Assembly: GCF_036227325.1 (NCBI RefSeq)
Contig: NZ_CP109467.1
Span: forward strand, 1,302,001 to 1,366,000
Origin: Streptomyces sp. NBC_01465
GTDB taxonomy: Bacteria > Actinomycetota > Actinomycetes > Streptomycetales > Streptomycetaceae
Length of the DNA stretch: 64,000 nucleotides
Reading direction: 5' to 3'
Shown here: positions 27,994-39,149 of the stretch, piece after piece
Layout of the letters: each line of letters starts with the position of its first letter
How positions within the stretch are numbered: position 1 is the stretch's first letter
Made by a program: the position numbers and the translations under genes
The notes under the pieces: generated by a model
The model's input: the letters and a program-made list of their open reading frames with translations, nothing else
The model's database searches: none
What the model was told of the DNA's origin: nothing

Positions 27994-29139
27994 CTACATG
28001 CCGACTTCCTTCATCAGCATGCCGACCTCGGTGTTCGTCAGACGGCGCAGCCAGCCGGACTTCTGGTCTCCGAGACCGATCGGCCCGAAGGAGACGCGCA
28101 CCAGCTTCTCGACCGGGAAACCGGCCTCGGCCAGCATCCGGCGGACGATGTGCTTGCGGCCCTCGTGGAGGGTCACCTCGACCAGGTAGTTCTTGCCGGT
28201 GTTCTCGACGACCCGGAAGTGGTCGGCGCGGGCGTACCCGTCCTCCAGCTCGATGCCGTCCTTGAGCCGCTTGCCCAGGTCGCGCGGGAGCGGGCCCGTG
28301 ATCGCCGCGAGGTAGACCTTCTTCACGCCGTACCGCGGGTGCGTCAGCCGGTGGGCCAGCTCGCCGTGGTTGGTGAGGAGGATGATGCCCTCGGTCTCGG
28401 TGTCGAGGCGACCGACGTGGAAGAGGCGGGTCTCGCGGTTGTTGACGTAGTCGCCGAGGTTCTGACGTCCGTCCGGGTCCTCCATGGAGGAGACGACGCC
28501 GGCCGGCTTGTTGAGCGCGAAGAAGAGGTACGACTGGGTGGCGACGGTCAGACCGTCCACCTTGATCTCGTCCTTGGGCAGGACACGGCGGCCCTGCTCC
28601 ATGACGATCTCGCCGTTGATCTCGACGCGCGCCTGGTCGATGAGCTCCTCACAGGCACGCCGCGAACCCATGCCCGCACGGGCGAGGACCTTCTGCAGTC
28701 GCTCGCCCTCCTCCTCGGCGCCGGGGTGGGTCTTGGGCGTCTTGACCTGCGGCCGGTTCTCGTACCTGTCCCGGTTGCGCTGTTCGATCTTGGCGTCGAG
28801 CTCGCGCGACTGGGCCTGGCCGATCCGCTGCCCGTGCGGACCACGGCGCACGGGAGTGCCGCCCTGCGGGGTCTTGGGGCCACCCTTGGCGCCGCCGCGC
28901 GCCGAGGCACCGCGGCCGGACTTCGCGCCGCCCTGGCGTCCCTGGCCCGCACCGGGGGCGTCGTTGCCGACGTCGTAGCGGCGCTCCTCGGGGCGGGGCT
29001 TGCGCGGGCGCTCCTCCTGCTTGTCGCCGCGCTGGTCGCCTCGCGCACCCTGGGACTTCGGCCGGGGGGACTGTGACCTGCCGCCCGCACCCCGGTTGTC
29101 CCGGTTGCCGCTACCGCTGTTCCTGCCGTTGCTTCGCAT
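27994..29139 (-). CDS. rluB: 23S rRNA pseudouridine synthase, RsuA/RluB family
   Basis: A 381-residue RNA-modifying enzyme. Residues 1 to about 140 are a very basic, Gly/Arg/Pro-rich disordered extension; an S4 RNA-binding domain follows (ERLQKVLARAGMGSRRACEEL), then the catalytic domain with GRLDTETEGIILLTN holding the catalytic Asp, and EGRKHIVRRMLAEAG. Large-subunit uridine modification near the peptidyl-transferase centre is the family role. The ATG at 29139 shares its A with the TGA stop of scpB, so the two are coupled. The scpA-scpB-rluB order is widespread. The long basic tail is typical of actinomycete members. A strong terminator follows. Confidence 0.93.
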   Translation of the reverse strand: MRSNGRNSGSGNRDNRGAGGRSQSPRPKSQGARGDQRGDKQEERPRKPRPEERRYDVGNDAPGAGQGRQGGAKSGRGASARGGAKGGPKTPQGGTPVRRGPHGQRIGQAQSRELDAKIEQRNRDRYENRPQVKTPKTHPGAEEEGERLQKVLARAGMGSRRACEELIDQARVEINGEIVMEQGRRVLPKDEIKVDGLTVATQSYLFFALNKPAGVVSSMEDPDGRQNLGDYVNNRETRLFHVGRLDTETEGIILLTNHGELAHRLTHPRYGVKKVYLAAITGPLPRDLGKRLKDGIELEDGYARADHFRVVENTGKNYLVEVTLHEGRKHIVRRMLAEAGFPVEKLVRVSFGPIGLGDQKSGWLRRLTNTEVGMLMKEVGM

Positions 29140-29782
29140 CAAAATTCCGTCTTGTCGTCGTCTGCGTCGGTGTCCGGACCGTCCGGTGCATCCGGATCGA
29201 ACGACGGCACACCCTCTTGTGTCTCGGCCTCGATCGCATCCGCCTCGGGGAGGAAGGGTGCGAGCTCCGGGAGCTCGTCCAGGCCTCGCAGGCCCATCCG
29301 CTCCAGAAAGTAGTTCGTCGTCCTGTACAGGATCGCACCTGTTTCGGGTTCCGCGCCCACTTCCTCGACCAGGCCCCTCTGCAGGAGGGTCCGCATGACC
29401 CCGTCACAGTTGACTCCGCGGACGGCCGAGACCCTCGACCTGCTGACCGGCTGGCGGTACGCGACGACCGCCAGGGTCTCCAGCGCGGCCTGTGTGAGCC
29501 GGGCCTGCTGACCGTCCAGTACGAAGCCCTCGACGGCCTCCGCGTACTCGGCCCGGCTGTAGAACCGCCAGCCCCCGGCCACCAGCCGCAGCTCAAATCC
29601 GCGCCCCTGCACGGTGTACTCGTCCGCCAGCTCCCGCAGGGCGTCGCCCACCTCGCGCCGGGTCGAGTCGAGCACCTTGGCCAGGTGCTCCTCGGTGGCC
29701 GGCTCGTCGACGACCATGAGGACCGCCTCCAGTGAGGGCTTGAGGGGGGAGTCGGGGGGTGTCCCCCCGAAAGACGCAGTGC

Positions 29783-29786
<4 letters not shown>
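29139..29786 (-). CDS. scpB: segregation and condensation protein B
   Basis: A 215-residue subunit of the SMC-ScpAB condensin that organises the chromosome. Two winged-helix domains are evident, with [20 protein letters not shown] at the first and [21 protein letters not shown], containing the family motif, at the second, then [20 protein letters not shown]. The tail is acidic ([14 protein letters not shown]). The ATG overlaps the scpA stop (ATGA) and its stop overlaps the rluB start, so all three are translated as a chain. Confidence 0.95.
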
Positions 29787-30883
<1,097 letters not shown>

Positions 30884-30909
30884 CGCGGTCCAGGGTACGG
30901 AGGTACGTC

Positions 30910-31443
30910 TCAGCGCCCGCGCAGCCGCCGTACGAGAATGCTCGCGTCGCCCCGCGACTCCAGGTCGGCCAGGACCACGGCGACGGCCTCGCGCACGATC
31001 CGCCCGCGGTCGACCGCGAGCCCGTGCTCGCCCCGCAGCACCAGACGCGCGTGCTCCAGGTCCATGAGCTCCTCGGCCGAGACGTAGACCGTGATCTTCT
31101 CGTCGTGCCGCTCACGCCCGCTGGGGCGCCTGTTGGCCCCGCGCCCGCCCCCACGGCGCCGCTGCTGCTGAGGAGCCGCCTGAGCCGCCTGGGGACGCCG
31201 TCCTGCGGCCTCCCCGTCGGCGGCGCGGCTCCGCGGTTCCCCGGAGGAGGAGTCCTCCTCCGCGGCGGAGTGCTCCGAGGGCTCGCCGGACTTCTCCGCG
31301 GCGCCCGTGTCGCTCTCGCCCGCGGGCCCCGGCACTCTGGCCTCGCCGTTGGCGGGCCGGCGCGGGGACGAGGACTGGAGTGCCATGCCCCCGGTCGTAC
31401 GGAACAGTTCGTCGGCCCCCGGCAGACTCACTCGGCGTGACAC
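30910..31443 (-). CDS. small basic protein with ribbon-helix-helix-like C-terminus, between parA and scpA
   Basis: A 177-residue protein. Residues 1 to about 110 are low-complexity and charged, changing from acidic/Ser-rich to Gln/Arg-rich ([19 protein letters not shown]). The C-terminal 60 residues ([20 protein letters not shown], then [20 protein letters not shown]) have the strand-helix-helix pattern of a ribbon-helix-helix DNA-binding protein. GGGAGG precedes the GTG at 31443, and the gene overlaps the parA end by 16 bp. Its place in the parA-scpAB chain suggests a role in chromosome segregation, perhaps as a ParA partner; this is inference. Confidence 0.7.
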   Translation of the reverse strand: MSRRVSLPGADELFRTTGGMALQSSSPRRPANGEARVPGPAGESDTGAAEKSGEPSEHSAAEEDSSSGEPRSRAADGEAAGRRPQAAQAAPQQQRRRGGGRGANRRPSGRERHDEKITVYVSAEELMDLEHARLVLRGEHGLAVDRGRIVREAVAVVLADLESRGDASILVRRLRGR

Positions 31444-32618
31444 CGGGCGAGCACCTCCCTGGCGAGCTGACGGTAGGCGGCTGCGCCGACGGAGTTGGAG
31501 GCGTACGTGGTGATCGGCTCACCGGCGACCGTGGTCTCCGGGAAGCGAACGGTCCGGCCGATCACCGTGTGGTAGACGTGCTCGTCGAAGGCCTCGACCA
31601 CACGGGCCAGGACCTCACGGCTGTGCACGGTCCGCGAGTCGTACATCGTGGCGAGGATGCCGTCGAGCTCCAGGTCGGGGTTGAGCCGCTCCTGGACCTT
31701 CTCGATGGTCTCCGTCAGCAGGGCCACACCGCGCAGCGCGAAGAACTCGCACTCCAGCGGCACGATCACCTTGTGAGCCGCCGTCAGGGCGTTCACGGTG
31801 AGCAGGCCGAGCGACGGCTGGCAGTCGATCACGATGTAGTCGTAGTCCTGCATCAGCGGCTTGAGCGCCCGCTGCAGCGTGGACTCACGGGCGACCTCGC
31901 TCACCAGCTGCACTTCGGCGGCCGAGAGGTCGATGTTGCTGGGCAGCAGGTCCATGTTGGGGACCGCGGTCTTCAGCAGCACCTCGTCCGCCGCCATGCC
32001 CCGCTCCATGAGCAGGTTGTAGACGGTGAGATCGAGCTCCATCGGATTGACGCCGAGACCCACCGACAGCGCCCCCTGAGGGTCGAAGTCGACGAGCAGC
32101 ACCCGGCGTCCGTACTCCGCGAGCGCGGCACCCAGGTTGATGGTCGACGTGGTCTTGCCGACGCCGCCCTTCTGGTTGCACATCGCGATGATCTTCGCGG
32201 GGCCGTGGTCGGTCAGCGGTCCTGGGATCGGGAAGTACGGCAACGGCCTTCCGGTCGGGCCGATCCGCTCGCGGCGCTGACGGGCAGCGTCCGGTGCGAG
32301 GGTGGCCGCGTACTCGGGGTCGGGCTCGTATTCGGCGTCGGGGTCGTAGAAATGCCCCTGGGGAACCTCGGTGTAGTCGGCGAGAACATGGGTGGTCGTA
32401 TCGCCACTCCGGTCGCCGGCCCTGGCGTTCACGTGTTGGCCGTCCATACTCTGGTGGGCACTCCGGTGGACTGTGGTCTGGGCTGTGATCGGAGCGCGCT
32501 GATGTGCCGCGAAGGTGCGGACAGCGACGGAGCCGACAGCCTCTCGCCCTGCAGGACCCTGATCCCGCACAGGCATTCCTGGTTGACCACCCCCGGGAGT
32601 AAATGTCGACTCATTCAC
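31428..32618 (-). CDS. ParA/Soj-family ATPase of the scpAB operon
   Basis: A 396-residue Walker-type ATPase. The deviant Walker A KGGVGKTT is at about residues 150-157, followed by VLLVDFDPQGALSVGLG and YDYIVIDCQPSLGLLTVNAL. The first 140 residues are a poorly conserved extension. Members dimerise with ATP on DNA and position chromosomes or protein cargo. This is a distinct copy, not the parAB gene near the origin: no parB is adjacent, and the following genes are the small basic protein and scpA. The GTG at 32618 has a full AAGGAGGT about ten bases upstream. The region from 32619 to 32879 (upstream, after ald) holds no gene. Confidence 0.9.
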   Translation of the reverse strand: MNESTFTPGGGQPGMPVRDQGPAGREAVGSVAVRTFAAHQRAPITAQTTVHRSAHQSMDGQHVNARAGDRSGDTTTHVLADYTEVPQGHFYDPDAEYEPDPEYAATLAPDAARQRRERIGPTGRPLPYFPIPGPLTDHGPAKIIAMCNQKGGVGKTTSTINLGAALAEYGRRVLLVDFDPQGALSVGLGVNPMELDLTVYNLLMERGMAADEVLLKTAVPNMDLLPSNIDLSAAEVQLVSEVARESTLQRALKPLMQDYDYIVIDCQPSLGLLTVNALTAAHKVIVPLECEFFALRGVALLTETIEKVQERLNPDLELDGILATMYDSRTVHSREVLARVVEAFDEHVYHTVIGRTVRFPETTVAGEPITTYASNSVGAAAYRQLAREVLARCHAE

Positions 32619-32879
32619 AAGTCGTCTTACCTCCTTGGACGTGACCAGGAAAATTTATCGATACGTCAGCGTAGAACCATGCCGACGGTTGGCGACTCTA
32701 TGGCGTGTCACCACTCCGCAGCAACACAATCCGCCGGACCCGGCCCGATGTGTCGGCAACCCAACACCCTTGTGTCAAGGGCTCATGGGGGCCGCACGGG
32801 TGCTGAACACGCGACCGGCCGGACCTCACCTGGGCAAGATCCGGCCGGTTGCGCGCGGTTGACGACGCGTGTTGACGCG

Positions 32880-34004
32880 TCAGCCGAGCAGCGTGCTCAG
32901 TTCGACATGCTCCAGGCCGTGCGCTTCGGCGACGGAACCGTAAACCACCTGTCCGTCATGGGTGTTGAGGCCCAGGGCAAGGGCCGGGTCGCGGCGCAGC
33001 GCCTCGGCCCAGCCGCGGTTGGCGAGCTCCACGATGTACGGAAGCGTCGCATTCGTCAGCGCGTAGGTGGAGGTGTTGGGCACCGCGCCGGGCATGTTGG
33101 CGACGCAGTAGAAGACCGAGTTGTGGACCGTGAAGGTCGGCTCGGCGTGCGTCGTCGGGTGCGAGTCCTCGAAGCAACCGCCCTGATCAATTGCAATGTC
33201 GACAAGTACACTTCCGGGCTTCATCTTGGCGACGAGCTCGTTGGTGACCAGCTTCGGGGCCTTGGCTCCGGGGATCAGAACGGCGCCGATGACGAGGTCC
33301 GCCTCGACGACGGCCTTCTCCAGTTCGAAGGCGTTGGAGACGATCGTCTGCACCTTGGTGCCGAAGACCTTGTCCGCCTCGCGCAGCTTGTTGATGTCGC
33401 GGTCGAGCAGCGTGACGTGGAAGCCCATGCCGACGGCGATCTGCGTGGCGTTCCAGCCGGAGACACCGCCGCCGATGACGACGGCCTTGCCGGCAGCCGT
33501 GCCGGGGACACCGCCGGGGAGCACACCGCGGCCGCCGACCTGACGCATCAGGTGGTACGCACCGACCTGCGGGGCGATCCGGCCCGCGACCTCGGACATC
33601 GGGGCGAGCAGCGGCAGCTGACGGCCGGCCGTCTCCACGGTCTCGTACGCGATGGCGGTGGTGCCGGACTCCAGGAGGGCGTCCGTGCACTCGCGCGACG
33701 CGGCGAGGTGCAGGTAGGTGAAGAGGGTCTGGTCCTTGCGGAGGCGGTGGTACTCCTCGGCGACGGGCTCCTTGACCTTCAGGAGCAGGTCGGCGGTGGC
33801 CCAGACCTCGTCGGCGGTGGCGAGGATCTTCGCGCCGGCCGCGACGTACTCGGCGTCCGTGATCGAGGAGCCGACGCCGGCGTTCTGCTCGACGACGACC
33901 TGATGACCGTGGCGCACGAGCTCGTGCACTCCGGCGGGGGTGATGGCCACCCGGAACTCGTTGTTCTTGACCTCGCGGGGGATGCCGACCTTCACGTCGA
34001 TCAC
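32880..34004 (-). CDS. ald: alanine dehydrogenase
   Basis: A 374-residue NAD-dependent enzyme interconverting L-alanine and pyruvate plus ammonia. It begins IDVKVGIPREVKNNEFRVA, the classic substrate-binding start, and has the Rossmann motif GGGVSGWNATQIAVGMG, the catalytic region around NMPGAVPNTSTYALTN, and GGCFEDSHPTTH. Length equals the family norm. The GTG at 34004 is chosen by match to family N-termini; the frame opens 8 residues further upstream. It is monocistronic, flanked by the parA unit downstream and the STAND ATPase, also minus-strand, upstream. Confidence 0.96.
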   Translation of the reverse strand: MIDVKVGIPREVKNNEFRVAITPAGVHELVRHGHQVVVEQNAGVGSSITDAEYVAAGAKILATADEVWATADLLLKVKEPVAEEYHRLRKDQTLFTYLHLAASRECTDALLESGTTAIAYETVETAGRQLPLLAPMSEVAGRIAPQVGAYHLMRQVGGRGVLPGGVPGTAAGKAVVIGGGVSGWNATQIAVGMGFHVTLLDRDINKLREADKVFGTKVQTIVSNAFELEKAVVEADLVIGAVLIPGAKAPKLVTNELVAKMKPGSVLVDIAIDQGGCFEDSHPTTHAEPTFTVHNSVFYCVANMPGAVPNTSTYALTNATLPYIVELANRGWAEALRRDPALALGLNTHDGQVVYGSVAEAHGLEHVELSTLLG

Positions 34005-34141
34005 GGTCCTTGACTCAGAGAGGGACAACTAGGGCAATGACATACATACCCGTCCGCGCACAGCACAGCGGGAGACACCACGGAAGTGCGCGGTGAACCC
34101 AGTCTATGGAAGGACTTCTCCCTGTCTAGCCTTTCAATGCA

Positions 34142-36277
34142 TCAATCTTTCGCCGACTGACTGCGGATTTCGTAGGCAGATGCCGGATCGACCAGCAGTC
34201 TTTCGGCCGAACCCCTGTGCAGCTGGGCCGCCGCCGGGTCGCCGAGCCGGTCCAGCGTGTCCGCGAGACGGATCTCCAGCGCCGCCTGAAGCCGCACGTC
34301 CTTGGCCTGCCGCGCCCACTCGACCGCCTCGCGGCAGGTGCGCAGCGACTCCTCGGGCCGTCCCGCGTACTCCTGCACCCGGGCCGCCTCGCTCAACACC
34401 CGCGCCTGGCCCGGCAGATCACCGAGACGGCGGTGCCCGGCGGCTGCGGCCCGCCAGTTCCGCAGCGCCTCGCCGTAGTTCCCCGCATAGGTCAGTACGG
34501 TGCCGAGCCGCCCGTAGAGCCGCGCCTCGTCGGCGGACTCCCCGCGGCTCTGACGCTGGGCGAGGGCCCGGCCGTACCAGTCGGAGGCCCGTTGCCAGTC
34601 CCCCAGCTCCTGGTAGGCGCCGCCTACGGATTCCATCGCGCGGCTGATCGCGAAGGGGTCGTTCGCGGCCCGTCCTGCCTCCAGCGCGGCCCGGTAGCGG
34701 GCCAGCGCCTCCTCGGTGCGCCCGGTGCGCGCGTCCAGGTCGGCCAGATTCAGCAGGGCCGCGGCCTTCTCCCGGGGCAGATCGCGGCGCTCGGCGACGG
34801 AGAGCACCAGCTGGTGCAGCCCGTACAGCTCGGCGGCCGCGTCCGCGGCGCCCCGGTGTGCGATCAGTGCCCGTACCAGCGCGGCCACCAGACGGCGGGC
34901 GAGCGTGTCGAGGTCGCCGTCCTCGACGGCGATGCGCGCCGAGGCGATCAGCGCGGGCTGCCGCACCCGCAGCCACTCGGCCGCGGCCGGGGCGCTCGGG
35001 AAGCGCAGCGACTTCGGCAGCCCGGCGAGCCGCTTGCGGGCCGGTGAGCCGTCGGGGTCGGTGACCGCTCGGCACGACTGCAGCTGCCGTACGGTCCGCT
35101 CCAGCATCCGCGCCCTGGCCAGCTGCACCTCGGCGGGCCGGTCGCGGTCCTCCATCAGCGCCCGCAGCAGCGGGGCGAGCGCGCCGGGCACCTCGTACAG
35201 GGGGCCGAGCCGCCGCAGCAGACCGAGCGCGGCGAAGTCGTCCAGGGTCGACTGGGCGGCCGAGACCGAACAGCCGGCGAGCGCGGAGGCGATGTGCGCG
35301 TCGGCGAGGCCGGCGGGAGCGAGGGCGAGCAGTCGCAGTATCCGCGCCGCGGGCGCGGGCAGCGATTCGTACACGAAGCGGAATGCGCGGACGAGCTGCC
35401 GGGGCGCCGCGGGCTGCTCGGCGGGGACGGCACGGCGCGCCTCGCCCGGCTCCTCGGAGTCCTCGCTCCCGGCATCCGACTGCGGCGGTGCGGGAGGGGC
35501 CACCCGGGGCAACCAGGTGTCGTCGCCGGGCAGTTCACGGAGCTTCTTGGCCGCGTCCGCGACCGAGTCCTTCGGCCGGGCCGCGAGCCAGCCGCCCACC
35601 AGGACGAGCGCGGACGGCTGGCCGCCGCACTCCTCCACGAGCGACTCCGCGGTCCTGGGGTCGACGGTGATCCGCACATTGCCGGTGAACCGGCCGAGGA
35701 GTTCGACGCCCGCGGCGGTGTCGAGACCACCGAGCGTGCACGGCCGTACGTCGGGGATCCCCGTCAGCGGCCCGGTCGCGGTGGCCACGACGAGGCAGTC
35801 GGCAGCGTCCGGAAGCAGCGGTTCGACCTGTTCGGCGTCGGCGGCGTCGTCGAGCAGCAGCACGACCCGGCGCACCGAGAGGGCTTCGCGCACCCGCTCG
35901 GTGAGTTCGTCCTCGCCCTCCCCGGGCGGCGCCACGACGGCCAGCGCGCCGAGCAGTTCGCGCGCCGTGTCCACGGTGGGGACGCGCTCGCCGCCGGGCA
36001 GGGTCAGACGGGCGCGCAGCACGCCGTCGGGGTAGTCGTCGGTGAGGCCTTGGGCCAGCTCGTCGGCGAGGGACGTCCGGCCGGAGCCCGGCCGTCCGGC
36101 GACGAGAAGCACACGGGGGCGTTTCCCCTTGCGACCGGCCATGGTGTCGAGACCGGCCCGTTCGATGTCGGCGCGCAGCGACTTCAACTCACGCTGTCTG
36201 CCGAAGAACTGACTGTCCGTCCGCCCGGTCTCCCGGACGCCGGTCCGGCCGCTCACATCCACCGCCTGATCCGTCAC
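34142..36277 (-). CDS. STAND/NB-ARC ATPase with C-terminal TPR repeats
   Basis: A 711-residue signal-transduction ATPase. After a short N-terminus with DSQFFGRQRELKSLRADIER comes a NOD-type nucleotide-binding domain (about residues 25-300), then a winged-helix-like segment and a TPR region from about 490 with repeats such as ALLNLADLDARTGRTEEAL. The P-loop reads GRPGSGRTS (61-69): the Walker A lysine is Arg67. Walker B is VVLLLDDA. No SARP or helix-turn-helix DNA-binding domain precedes it, unlike AfsR. Ligand and effector are unknown. The GTG start has a weak ribosome site. Confidence 0.85.
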   Translation of the reverse strand: MTDQAVDVSGRTGVRETGRTDSQFFGRQRELKSLRADIERAGLDTMAGRKGKRPRVLLVAGRPGSGRTSLADELAQGLTDDYPDGVLRARLTLPGGERVPTVDTARELLGALAVVAPPGEGEDELTERVREALSVRRVVLLLDDAADAEQVEPLLPDAADCLVVATATGPLTGIPDVRPCTLGGLDTAAGVELLGRFTGNVRITVDPRTAESLVEECGGQPSALVLVGGWLAARPKDSVADAAKKLRELPGDDTWLPRVAPPAPPQSDAGSEDSEEPGEARRAVPAEQPAAPRQLVRAFRFVYESLPAPAARILRLLALAPAGLADAHIASALAGCSVSAAQSTLDDFAALGLLRRLGPLYEVPGALAPLLRALMEDRDRPAEVQLARARMLERTVRQLQSCRAVTDPDGSPARKRLAGLPKSLRFPSAPAAAEWLRVRQPALIASARIAVEDGDLDTLARRLVAALVRALIAHRGAADAAAELYGLHQLVLSVAERRDLPREKAAALLNLADLDARTGRTEEALARYRAALEAGRAANDPFAISRAMESVGGAYQELGDWQRASDWYGRALAQRQSRGESADEARLYGRLGTVLTYAGNYGEALRNWRAAAAGHRRLGDLPGQARVLSEAARVQEYAGRPEESLRTCREAVEWARQAKDVRLQAALEIRLADTLDRLGDPAAAQLHRGSAERLLVDPASAYEIRSQSAKD

Positions 36278-36370
36278 GCCGCCGAGCGTAGTTCACACAG
36301 CGCGACGGACCAGGGGGAGCGCGGCGGGCACATCGCCCGTTCGGATCAACGGATCATCAGACCGGGGAGA

Positions 36371-36997
36371 TCAGGCCTCGAAAGGCCGGGCGGGCCAGGG
36401 GGCCTCCGCCGGGCGCAGCGCGTCGACGCCCTCGCCGCCCAGGGCGGCGGAGAGTGCAAGCACGCCCGCCACCGTGCAGCTGTTGTGCAACTCCCCGGCG
36501 AGCACGCCCCGTACGAGCTCGGGAAGCGGAATGCGCGCCAGCTCCATGTCGGCCTCCTCCTCGGAGACCTCGAAGCGCTCGCCGTCCGCCTCGGAGATGT
36601 CCCGGGCGAGGAAGATCCGCACCGCTTCGTCCGAGCCGCCGGGCGAGGTGTAGATGTCGGTCAGCACCCGCCAGTCCTCGGCCTTGACGTGCGCCTCCTC
36701 GTACAGCTCGCGCTGCGCGGCGTGCAGCGGGTTCTCGCCGGGGATGTCGAGGAGTCCGGCCGGGATCTCCCAGAGCTTGTGGCGTACGGGGTGGCGGTAC
36801 TGGCGCAGTACGAGAACCCGGCCCGAGTCGTCGAGCGCGAGGACGGCCACCGAGCCGGGGTGGACCTGGTAGTCGCGGCGGGCGACCGTGCCGTCGGGCA
36901 TGACCACTTCGTCGGTGCGGACGCTGGTCTTGTTGCCCGTGAAGGGGGTCACCGTTCCGGTGACCTGCCACTCCTCGGCGGTGTCCTTGATGGTCAT
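36371..36997 (-). CDS. Nudix hydrolase, ADP-ribose pyrophosphatase type
   Basis: A 208-residue Nudix enzyme of the AdpP/NudF class, splitting ADP-ribose or related nucleoside diphosphates. The N-terminal strand domain ends in GSVAVLALDDSGRVLVLRQY, the signature RQYRHPVRHKLWEIPAGLLD follows, and the Nudix box runs from Gly78 region to QRELYEEAHVKAED. ATG 36997 is preceded by GGACGAGG. It lies 87 bp beyond pyrG with a terminator in between, a conserved neighbourhood in Streptomyces. The substrate is inferred from the PAGLLD type. Confidence 0.9.
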   Translation of the reverse strand: MTIKDTAEEWQVTGTVTPFTGNKTSVRTDEVVMPDGTVARRDYQVHPGSVAVLALDDSGRVLVLRQYRHPVRHKLWEIPAGLLDIPGENPLHAAQRELYEEAHVKAEDWRVLTDIYTSPGGSDEAVRIFLARDISEADGERFEVSEEEADMELARIPLPELVRGVLAGELHNSCTVAGVLALSAALGGEGVDALRPAEAPWPARPFEA

Positions 36998-37026
36998 GCA
37001 GCCTCGTCCTCCCACGACAAACAGAA

Positions 37027-37064
37027 ACCGGGGTACGGAATCCCCTTCAGGATCTCGTACCCCG
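37027..37064 (-). terminator. terminator after pyrG
   Basis: CCGGGGTACGgaATCC pairs with GGATctCGTACCCCGG around a 6-nt loop (14 of 16 paired). On the minus strand TTTCTGTTTG follows. It separates pyrG from the Nudix gene. Confidence 0.8.
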
Positions 37065-37083
37065 GCAACGTTAACTCCTGGAA

Positions 37084-38733
<1,650 letters not shown>

Positions 38734-39149
38734 GGCCAAGAGGGGGCTCCCGTGGTCGCGATTCTGAGGTGCGTGCCAGCGAACCGGACCGGAATCTTCC
38801 GGAGGTGCCGTCGCTGCGGTCGGGGGCTTAATCACCACCGGTCCACGGGGTACCAGGGTATCAGCGACGGCGGGAGGTCGCTTCCGGCCACGCACGGAGC
38901 GCTCTCACCGGAGCTTCACCGGACGGTCATCGCTCGCCCACCCGACGCTCACCCGTTCGGCCCAGCACTGTTGCCTGGAGGGCCGCGCGGATCACTAGGG
39001 TGCGTCGTATCCTGCTCGGACACTTCGCTGCCGAGCCTCCGGCAAACGGCAACATCCCCGCCAGCCCCCGGAAACAAAGCTCGTCAACGATCCCTTGACT
39101 GCAAGCGCCCTTGAGGGGGCGGACGTGGCCGTTCGACTGGAGATTGCAC
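38734..39149. other. 416-bp divergent region between pyrG and the GH15 gene
   Basis: No convincing coding or RNA gene is seen. Short open frames here (for example 38927-39163 on the minus strand) have no codon structure or ribosome site. GGAGATTGCAC before 39150 is the ribosome-binding site of the GH15 gene. Confidence 0.5.
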
